From the NCBI GenBank assembly GCA_002050165.1, contig MWSW01000011.1, positions 1 through 64,000 of the forward strand: 64,000 nt of DNA. The letters are read 5' to 3'. A model generated the notes under the pieces. The model saw only the letters and a list, made by a program, of their open reading frames with translations, was not told where the DNA came from and ran no database searches. Of this stretch, positions 18,975 to 25,572 are shown one piece after another. Source of the stretch: Candidatus Tepidiaquacellales bacterium OLB4/UTCHB1. Lineage in GTDB: Bacteria > Bacteroidota > Ignavibacteria > Tepidaquicellales > Tepidaquicellaceae. The position numbers and the translations under genes were made by a program. Numbering within the stretch: the first letter of the stretch is position 1; each line of letters begins with the position of its first letter.

Positions 18975-20516
18975 ATGAAAACTTTAATATCAAATGCACG
19001 GATCTGGTTAGGGAGGAATTATTACGCGTCGCACATCGGTTTCGACGATGAAAGCGGTAAAATAGAATTTGTCGGGAATTCAGATTCACTCAGCAAATGT
19101 AAAATTGATTTCGATGAGATTTTAAACCTCCCGGACAAACTCGTAATACCGGCATTTCACGATGGTCATTGTCATCTCTTAGCCGGAGCGATACTGAACT
19201 CACATCTCGATTTACGCGCAGCCAGTACCATCAAAGATTTTACCGATTCAATAAAAAATTATTCCCGTGAAAATACCGGCCAATGGACGTGCGGCGGATA
19301 CTTTTCGGATTCAAATTTCGTTGAACACATTCCACTTGGATTGGATTTCTTCAACAGTATCGAAAGCGAAAAACCTTTATTTATCCCGCGATTCGACCTG
19401 CACTCAGCTTTCGTAAATTCAAAAGCACTTGAGTTATCCGGTATCATGAACAAGTCCGGTTTATTTACACGGGATGAGTTAATCTATGATGAGAATGGAA
19501 ATCCGACAGGCGAGCTGAAGGAACGTGCGATGGAATATGTACAAAGCGTTATTCCACAAAAATCCTTATCTGAAAAATCGCAATTACTGAAGAATCAGAT
19601 AGCGAAACTGCACAGTCTGGGGATTACCGCCGTTACGGATATTGTAAGGAGACCTGACCTTGAGGTTTACAAACTGCTCCTTGAAAAAAATGAGTTCGGT
19701 TTATTTGATTACGCCGTGCTACCGTTTAGTGAATTTGAGAATATTGAAACAATAAAAAAGGAATTTGCAGAGTTTCGTTCTGCCATTGTTTTTAAATGTT
19801 TCAAAGCCTTTTATGACGGATCATTATCGAGCAAAACAGCGCTCATGCACGGAAACTACAAGGGGACAAATCATTGCGGAATCAGAACAGAATTTGTTGA
19901 TTCGGGTAGTTTCGATAAATATTTTGAGATGATAGATCTCGCTGATTACGGGATGGCTGTCCATGCGATTGGTGATAAAGCAGTTACCGAATTACTTGAC
20001 AAGATTGGTAACTTAAATAAAAAATCCGGTATCAGACCACGAAGATTTAGAATAGAACACGCGCAACACATTCAGCCTGCAGATTTTGAACGGTTCAGAA
20101 TTTTAAACATCATTGCATCGGTTCAACCCGGACATCTGAGCAACGATGCGAAAACTTCAGAAGAGATTCTCAATGACATTTCAATTGTTCACAACTATCG
20201 CGAATTACTTAGCAGGGGAGTTACTATAAACTTCGGTACAGATTTTCCTGTCATAATTGAAAATCCGTTTGAAACCATTTATTATGCTCTGACACGGGCA
20301 GGATTACCGGGTGATCCGTTTACTCCGGATGAATGTCTCGATGCTTACACAAAGGCAAATGCGTATGCTACTTATACCGAAGAGACGAGAGGATACCTTA
20401 AACCCGGGTTCATTGCGGATTTGGTTATTACTGAAAACCTGTTCGAAATGAATTTTGAAGAGATTAAAAAATGTAAAGTAATAATGACATTTAAAAACGG
20501 GAAAAGGGTTTACTAA
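18975..20516 (+). CDS. Amidohydrolase family protein, YtcJ-like
   Basis: The 513-residue protein belongs to the metal-dependent amidohydrolase superfamily, YtcJ/exoenzyme-regulatory AepA group. The HDGHCHLLAG motif near residues 62-71 is the HxH metal site, AFYDGSLSSKTALM lies near residue 282, IEHAQHIQP carries further histidines, and NFGTDFPV near 418 supplies the catalytic Asp. A C-terminal beta strand set returns to the N-terminal beta-sandwich, as usual in this family. Substrates of YtcJ-like enzymes are poorly known, so none is proposed. It has no signal peptide. Confidence 0.87.
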   Translation: MKTLISNARIWLGRNYYASHIGFDDESGKIEFVGNSDSLSKCKIDFDEILNLPDKLVIPAFHDGHCHLLAGAILNSHLDLRAASTIKDFTDSIKNYSRENTGQWTCGGYFSDSNFVEHIPLGLDFFNSIESEKPLFIPRFDLHSAFVNSKALELSGIMNKSGLFTRDELIYDENGNPTGELKERAMEYVQSVIPQKSLSEKSQLLKNQIAKLHSLGITAVTDIVRRPDLEVYKLLLEKNEFGLFDYAVLPFSEFENIETIKKEFAEFRSAIVFKCFKAFYDGSLSSKTALMHGNYKGTNHCGIRTEFVDSGSFDKYFEMIDLADYGMAVHAIGDKAVTELLDKIGNLNKKSGIRPRRFRIEHAQHIQPADFERFRILNIIASVQPGHLSNDAKTSEEILNDISIVHNYRELLSRGVTINFGTDFPVIIENPFETIYYALTRAGLPGDPFTPDECLDAYTKANAYATYTEETRGYLKPGFIADLVITENLFEMNFEEIKKCKVIMTFKNGKRVY

Positions 20517-20546
20517 TCTTCCGTTGAAAATTACAGGTTACATCAA

Positions 20547-21239
20547 TTACTTCTCCATGACTACATCAATAACGTAAGGTTCCTTCAGTTTGCTAAATTC
20601 GTCCATACTAATTTTCCAGGTAAGCGTGTTTCCGTTCGTCTCGGTAGCGTTAGACGAAATTATTTCGTATGGGAATTCGATTTTGAATGTGGCAAATTTC
20701 CCGTTAAGAAAATTATCGAAACCTTTGGAAAGAGTATTGCCGCCATCCTCTTCATCTGCTGCAGGTATAATTGTATATCTGAAATTAATCTGTTCGTCCG
20801 TTTCATCCCATACTACAGAGTAATTGTAATTTGAATTATCACGGGAATTGGACGTTCCTATCGGGTCGTTTAGAGACATGACGTTATCGAAGTTGTATCC
20901 AACAAAAATTGTTTTAGATGAGTCTTCGTTTGTTGCGGAATTTATTACAAGATCAGAAATTCCTTGAACATCCTTTGAGTCCTTTCTTATATCTGAAGTG
21001 AAATATTCATCGTTATATAATGAATCTCTGAAAGTAGTTATTCTGGTTGAATCAAGCGAAGCTATAAATTCAATGAGGGAATCAAAGAAAACCTTTTCGA
21101 TATGAAACGTAAGTTCTTCCGATCCGGATCCGTCTTTATTTAACTTTATGTTTCGTTGAAACTCCATACAGCCTTGAAAAAGAATGACCGGAATTATGAT
21201 TATTAAAATCAGATATAAAAATTTATTTTTCATCTGCAT
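20547..21239 (-). CDS. Lipoprotein of unknown function
   Basis: The 230-residue product has a lipoprotein signal with lipobox FQGC ending near residue 24. The mature part opens with FQRNIKLNKDGSGSEELTF, a pattern seen in many small Bacteroidota lipoproteins whose beta-rich domains are uncharacterised. The ATG two codons downstream of the one used here is an equally good start. It is divergent from the M1 aminopeptidase gene. Confidence 0.7.
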   Translation of the reverse strand: MQMKNKFLYLILIIIIPVILFQGCMEFQRNIKLNKDGSGSEELTFHIEKVFFDSLIEFIASLDSTRITTFRDSLYNDEYFTSDIRKDSKDVQGISDLVINSATNEDSSKTIFVGYNFDNVMSLNDPIGTSNSRDNSNYNYSVVWDETDEQINFRYTIIPAADEEDGGNTLSKGFDNFLNGKFATFKIEFPYEIISSNATETNGNTLTWKISMDEFSKLKEPYVIDVVMEK

Positions 21240-21300
21240 TTAAATTTAGGAACAAAATTAGTGAACTTAATTTTAAATTGCAGTTATAAGATTTAAACAA

Positions 21301-23091
21301 ATGGATTTTTTTTATCCGAACAATAATCAAATCAAACCCATACCGGTTATGATAAAAATCTCAGCAACAGTTTTTATGATTATGATGTCAGTAATCCATG
21401 TCATCGCAATCACCTTTATCGCGAAATTAATTTTTGCATTTCCGACGCCGGAAAAGATAAAGGAACTCAGCAACCGCCTGTTAGAAAAGTACGGGGAAGA
21501 AACGTTCAACGATGATCTGAGGGTTGACAGCGAACGTACAATTGCCATGCAGGATCAATTCGACGTCAGGCACAATGAAATCAGAATCACCGTAGATACG
21601 GATAATAAAAGTATATCAGGAATAGTAACTTCAAAAGCGCGGAATGAATCTGATACATTAAATTCCGTCTGGATAAATTTTTACGATAATCTGAACGTCA
21701 GTCTGGTTTCGCTTAATGGTGAAAATGTAGGTTACGTGCGGGAAGAGAATATGTTGAAACTGTTTACATCGGGTAAAATTAATAAGGGTGATGAATTTGA
21801 AATAAAAATTGAATACAACGGTAAACCCGAAAACAAAGGATTCGATTCGTTTTCGTTTTGGAAATACGACGGCTATCCATGCGTTTATACGCTAAGCGAA
21901 CCAACTTTTGCTCCGACATGGTGGCCTTGTAAAGACAGACCTGACGACAAGTTCACTTCGGATATGATTATCAATGTTGATTCAGCATTAACGGCAACAT
22001 CCAACGGTTTGCTAATAAACGAAACAATTGAAGGCGACAGGAAAATATTCCACTGGAGATCTTCTTATCCGATAACAACTTACCTTGTTGCGATGACGAT
22101 TGGCAGATACAACCAATGGCAGGATGAATACAGATTGTCCGACAATACTGTGATGCCGATAACGTATTACAGTTTTCCGAGCCTTACCGAAAAAGCTAAA
22201 ACCGATTGGAGTAATACACCGGAGATGATTGATTATTTCTCAGGGCTTTTCGGTGAGTATCCGTTTATAAACGAGAAGTACGGCATGGTTACATTTGGCT
22301 GGCTTAACGGAGCTATGGAACATCAAACAATTTCAAGCATGGGATACATGACAATTACCGGTGATTTTAAATATGAAAATATAGTAGCTCATGAACTTGC
22401 ACATCAGTGGTTCGGTAATTCCGTTTCTCCTGCAAGCTGGAAAGATATTTGGTTAAACGAAGGGTTTGCATCTTATTCGGAAGCGTTGTGGGCTGAACAC
22501 AGGAAAGGTAGAACAGGTCTAAGCGAATACATGATGCAGGAAGATTTCGGTTACTTCAACAGCACGGTTTACAATCCGGAAGGATTTATTTTCGGATCAT
22601 CGGTTTACCAGAAAGGCAGTTGGTGTCTCCACATGCTCAGAGGAGTTGTAGGGGATTCAACTTTTTACAGGATACTCAGGAAATACGCCGGCGAGTATAA
22701 ATTCAAAAACGCAACGACTCAACAATTTCAAGCTATATGCGAAGAAGTCTCAGGAACAGATCTTCAGTATTTTTTCGATCAATGGATTTATAAGGGTAAA
22801 GATCGTCCGGTGTACGAATTCTCCTGGAAAGCGGATGAGTTTGACATTCCGGGACAGCCTCATACTTACAACCTTAGAATACATCTCGAGCAGGTTCAGG
22901 AAGGTTACAAACTTTACAAGATGCCGATTAGAATTTTGGTTGAAACCGGGTTTTCAGTTATGGAACTAAGATTCTTTAATGACAGTGTGGCTCAGGATTT
23001 TGTGCGACCGATACAGGGGAAACCATTGAAAGTTACATTCGATGCAGATAACTGGATACTTAAGAAAGTTATAAATAAGGAGTACAAATAA
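21301..23091 (+). CDS. M1 family zinc aminopeptidase
   Basis: This 596-residue gluzincin has the exopeptidase motif GAMEH near residues 337-341. The zinc motif HELAHQW lies near 363-369, with the third ligand Glu in NEGFASYSE about 19 residues further. A hydrophobic segment at about residues 18-42 suggests membrane anchoring with the catalytic domain in the periplasm. It resembles the shorter bacterial M1 enzymes that lack the full C-terminal helical domain. The N-terminal 16 residues before MIKISATV could be non-coding if an internal ATG is used. Confidence 0.92.
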   Translation: MDFFYPNNNQIKPIPVMIKISATVFMIMMSVIHVIAITFIAKLIFAFPTPEKIKELSNRLLEKYGEETFNDDLRVDSERTIAMQDQFDVRHNEIRITVDTDNKSISGIVTSKARNESDTLNSVWINFYDNLNVSLVSLNGENVGYVREENMLKLFTSGKINKGDEFEIKIEYNGKPENKGFDSFSFWKYDGYPCVYTLSEPTFAPTWWPCKDRPDDKFTSDMIINVDSALTATSNGLLINETIEGDRKIFHWRSSYPITTYLVAMTIGRYNQWQDEYRLSDNTVMPITYYSFPSLTEKAKTDWSNTPEMIDYFSGLFGEYPFINEKYGMVTFGWLNGAMEHQTISSMGYMTITGDFKYENIVAHELAHQWFGNSVSPASWKDIWLNEGFASYSEALWAEHRKGRTGLSEYMMQEDFGYFNSTVYNPEGFIFGSSVYQKGSWCLHMLRGVVGDSTFYRILRKYAGEYKFKNATTQQFQAICEEVSGTDLQYFFDQWIYKGKDRPVYEFSWKADEFDIPGQPHTYNLRIHLEQVQEGYKLYKMPIRILVETGFSVMELRFFNDSVAQDFVRPIQGKPLKVTFDADNWILKKVINKEYK

Positions 23092-23117
23092 AAAAGGCGC
23101 CGGTAGAGGCGCCTTAA
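23089..23117 (-). terminator. Terminator of the HU gene, shared with the aminopeptidase gene
   Basis: An 8-bp perfect stem (AAGGCGCC/GGCGCCTT) with a 6-nt loop sits between the converging aminopeptidase and HU genes. The A run on the plus strand becomes a T run for the minus-strand HU transcript. Confidence 0.8.
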
Positions 23118-23131
23118 CATAAATATTAAAG

Positions 23132-23419
23132 TTACTTTTTCTTCGAACCGTTAACGAATGAATCAAATTCTTTTCCCGCTTTGAACTTCACGGATTTCTT
23201 TGCTGCAATTTTAATATCAGCGCCGGTCTGAGGATTCCTTCCCATGCGGGCTTTCCTCTTTGTGTATGAAAAAGTTCCAAATCCTACAAGTCCTAATCTA
23301 TCACCTTTCTTAACGGTTTTCTTTACTGAGTCAATGAATGATTCTAATGCTGCTTTAGCTTGCACTTTTGTTATTTTAGCGTCCGCAGACATTTGTGAAA
23401 TCAGTTGTTCTTTGTTCAT
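23132..23419 (-). CDS. HU/IHF family DNA-binding protein
   Basis: This 95-residue nucleoid protein opens with MNKEQLISQMSADAKITK. It has the family signature GFGTFSYTKRKARMGRNPQTG near residues 46-66, which forms the DNA-binding arm and includes the intercalating proline. It ends with a lysine-rich tail. It would bend and compact DNA as a dimer. It stands alone with its own terminator, as expected for an abundant protein. Confidence 0.96.
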   Translation of the reverse strand: MNKEQLISQMSADAKITKVQAKAALESFIDSVKKTVKKGDRLGLVGFGTFSYTKRKARMGRNPQTGADIKIAAKKSVKFKAGKEFDSFVNGSKKK

Positions 23420-23581
23420 GATTTATTTTTTAATTGGTTTGTTACAATTACAAAAATAACTCCATATTGAGATAAATGCAAAGTGATTATGAAGTATAAA
23501 TATTTACGGTAAGTTTAATATTTTTATCCGACTTTATGTTTTTAAAGAGTATAATTATTTTTAACTAATAAAAAAGTTGTC

Positions 23582-24223
23582 ATGGCAAAAAGAATGTTCA
23601 TCTCAAATAAAGATGAAACAATCAGACTTTTTAAAAATCCCATACTGGAATATTTCTCGCACATCCACCCGGCAACACCGATAGTGGTTTACCTTCCCGC
23701 GTCAATCGCGATGCTATATTTAGCTTATAACAGAATATCAATTCCGGATATACTCTGGTCTTTCGTAGCAGGTGTATTTATTTGGACGATTTTTGAATAC
23801 GCATTTCACAGGTGGGTATTCCACTACGATCCGAAATCTGAAACGGGTAAAAGGATTCACTTTCTGGTACACGGAATTCATCACGATTATCCGCGCGACA
23901 GTACAAGGCTTGTGATGCCACTACTGGTGAGCCTCCCGCTGGCGGTGTTGTTCTTCTTCATTTTTCAATGGGTGTTTGAACCGTACAATTATTCCATTTT
24001 TGCAGGGTTCATTATCGGGTATATATCCTATGACTCGATTCACTACGCGACGCACCACATGAAGATGCAAGGGAAAATTGGAAGGTTCCTGAAAGAATAT
24101 CACCTCAGGCATCACTATAATGATGAACATACAGCGTACGGTGTAAGTAACCCGCTCTGGGATTACGTCTTTAAAACCGTTCCCCCTCACATCGAAAAGG
24201 AAAAGGAAACTCAGGTTTTGTAA
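23582..24223 (+). CDS. Fatty acid hydroxylase / sterol desaturase superfamily membrane enzyme
   Basis: The 213-residue di-iron membrane protein has the histidine clusters of the superfamily: HRWVFH near residues 79-84, HGIHHDYPRD near 98-107, SIHYATHH near 157-164 and LRHHYNDEHTAYG near 177-189. The HHDYPRDSTRLVMP segment resembles fatty acid 2-hydroxylases of the FA2H/Scs7 type. That suggests hydroxylation of lipid acyl chains, for example in sphingolipids or ornithine lipids. No cytochrome b5 domain is fused. Three to four membrane helices surround the motifs. Confidence 0.88.
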   Translation: MAKRMFISNKDETIRLFKNPILEYFSHIHPATPIVVYLPASIAMLYLAYNRISIPDILWSFVAGVFIWTIFEYAFHRWVFHYDPKSETGKRIHFLVHGIHHDYPRDSTRLVMPLLVSLPLAVLFFFIFQWVFEPYNYSIFAGFIIGYISYDSIHYATHHMKMQGKIGRFLKEYHLRHHYNDEHTAYGVSNPLWDYVFKTVPPHIEKEKETQVL

Positions 24224-24249
24224 GCCGGTTTAATCACCGGCTTTTTTTT
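24222..24249 (+). terminator. Rho-independent terminator after the hydroxylase gene
   Basis: The stem AAGCCGGT/ACCGGCTT has a 6-nt loop and is followed by eight T. It closes the last core gene before the accessory defence region. Confidence 0.9.
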
Positions 24250-24295
24250 GTTTTTGTTAATGTACAAACTGTCACTGGCGAACTGATATTGTTTT

Positions 24296-24841
24296 CTACC
24301 AAATGTTATTTGTAGCGTAGCGCTTAAAACTAATCTGTTGTGAAAGTATTGACAAAATCCTTTCATTCTTGTCGTTAGCTTCTACCGTCTTTTCCTCGGG
24401 TTCACCTGATTCGTTTTTTTCTTCTTCAGTAAATGGCAGATGCTTTTTTAAATCTTCGAGATTTGAGTTGTGCGAAAGCGAAGAAAGAAAAGTTTTAATT
24501 TCTGATTCACCTTGAAAAATATCTTCATCTACAAAAGGGTTTGCAATATTCTTTGTTCTGATTTCCGTGAACAAACGATTATTCAAATTCTCAAGTGCAG
24601 TATTAAATTCATTGAATAGTCTTAATCCTGCTGGTCTGAATTTAAAGTCATTTCGGTTTTTCAAATGTCGGCTGCCAATTTCACCATCAAAAACAGCAAA
24701 TTGGTTAAATACACCATTGCCAACATCATCAGGATATTTAAGAGGTAAAGCACCTTCATCAGTTGTAAATTGAAAAGCTTGGCTTGTGGGTCGGCTTGTG
24801 ATATTGGGGCAAAAGCAAATGTGCCATTTGCGTGCTGGCAT
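24296..24841 (-). pseudogene. Fragment of an SMC/AAA-type ATPase gene
   Basis: Residues from about position 28 of this frame (LPLKYPDDVGNGVFNQFAVFD, then HLKNRNDFKFRPAGLRLFNEF) look like an interior part of a large AAA/SMC-like ATPase of the kind found in bacterial defence loci. There is no Walker A, signature or Walker B motif, so it is not a complete enzyme. The first 27 or so residues are encoded by the non-coding filler segment that also separates this piece from the HsdR fragment. I therefore read the gene as truncated at its 5' end and probably not functional. The exact family is uncertain. Confidence 0.55.
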
Positions 24842-25020
24842 AAAATTTCAAAATATTTTGTGCGGAGGGATAAAAAATACAGAAGGGTCGGCAAAGAGTG
24901 TCTGCCTACTCGCTGTCCGTTTGAAATATGGTCTGTATGTTGTCGTCCCCCTGTCAAAACTTGTTTCTCTCTTTTCAGTTTTCACTCGGTAAATGTCTGC
25001 TGTGTCGTGTTGTTTTACGC
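24785..25020 (-). other. Non-coding filler segment between two gene fragments
   Basis: This stretch has no credible coding frame of its own, although short open frames cross it. On the minus strand it begins with GGACGTTGGCAGCAAGCG and contains GACAGGGGGACGACAAC and TTTGCCGACCCTTC. It resembles intergenic filler I associate with cassette-rich and mobile regions of Bacteroidota genomes. It joins the broken HsdR gene on one side to the broken ATPase gene on the other. Confidence 0.4.
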
Positions 25021-25314
25021 TTGCTGCCAACGTCCCGCTTGTTCTTTTCCGTCTAACGGATTTTTGTCTTCCTTTTTGGCTTCCAAAATAACGAGTGGAA
25101 AACCTTTCTCATCAAGCAATAAAAAATCAATAAATCCGTTTTTTGTAGATTCAAAATCTTCGCCGAAAGCGTCAATGTCCCTTTGGGTAAGTTTTACATT
25201 CGGTTCAAGCGAAATATTCGCTTGTCCATTTTCATTATCAAAAAATCGCCAGCCCGCCTGTTCAAGCAGTTTGTTTATTTTTATTCGTGCTTTTGCCTCT
25301 TTGGAATTTGCCAT
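25015..25314 (-). pseudogene. Truncated HsdR N-terminal nuclease domain (type I restriction enzyme)
   Basis: The first 93 or so residues match the N-terminal nuclease domain of type I restriction R subunits. An opening helix precedes a PD-(D/E)xK core with Asp in NGFIDFLLLD and the EAKKEDKNPLDGKEQA motif. The normal sequence continues with several hundred residues of helicase motor, but here the frame hits a stop six residues after KEQAG, exactly where the filler segment starts. An isolated nuclease domain of this kind is unlikely to restrict DNA. No hsdM or hsdS gene is present in the window. Confidence 0.75.
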
Positions 25315-25435
25315 ACTTTTATTTCATTAAGTTATCTAGCGAAACGCCGGGCGCGTTCAACAGTGTTTTTCGAGGTTTGATTCTTTGCGGTGTGCTTTCG
25401 AAAAAATTCGAACTGATTTCGCCCAAAATTCGTAG

Positions 25436-25474
25436 GGCGGGCGGAATTCCCCCCAGACCGCCCTTCCGCCCGCC
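25436..25474. repeat. Perfect 11-bp GC-rich inverted repeat
   Basis: GGCGGGCGGAA at 25436-25446 is the exact reverse complement of TTCCGCCCGCC at 25464-25474, with a 17-nt spacer. There is no T run, so a simple terminator role is not obvious. Confidence 0.75.
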
Positions 25475-25517
25475 AACGGAAGCGACCCTTTCGGATTGGA
25501 CGATTTCAAGTTTTTCG

Positions 25518-25551
25518 TTCCGCTTTTAGCGGAACTCCGAGCTTCGCTCGG
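25518..25551 (-). terminator. Two adjacent hairpins just downstream of the Res gene
   Basis: CCGAGC-TTC-GCTCGG (25537-25551) and TTCCGC-TTTTA-GCGGAA (25518-25534) lie 22 bp and more beyond the stop of the minus-strand Res gene. On that strand the second hairpin is followed by a short CGAAAAAC stretch, not a T run. They may end or stabilise the restriction-modification transcript. Confidence 0.5.
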
Positions 25552-25572
25552 TTTGGCGGCAAATTCTTTTTA

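Larger units (their letters stand above)
25315..25572. other. GC-rich spacer with palindromes between HsdR fragment and Res gene
   Basis: This 258-bp gap carries no gene I can support. It is strikingly GC-rich in parts compared with other intergenic DNA in the window. It holds a long inverted repeat at 25436-25474, paired TTCGAA palindromes at 25397-25412 and two hairpins at 25518-25551. Confidence 0.6.

Noticed and set aside
24268-24290. Possible attachment-site repeat of the tRNA-Ser(CGA) 3' end at the far side of the island
   Set aside because: Only ACTGGCG (7 bp) is shared with the sequence at the tRNA 3' end, which is within chance expectation, and no integrase gene is present.
24840-25030. 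Integron attC site in the filler segment
   Set aside because: A full pair of core sites of the YAAC/GTTRRRY form could not be found, so the integron label is not supported.
24770-25330. Plus-strand open frame of 186 codons over the HsdR fragment
   Set aside because: It is antisense to the nuclease-domain fragment and filler. Its translation is Cys/Phe/Ser-rich with no domain pattern.
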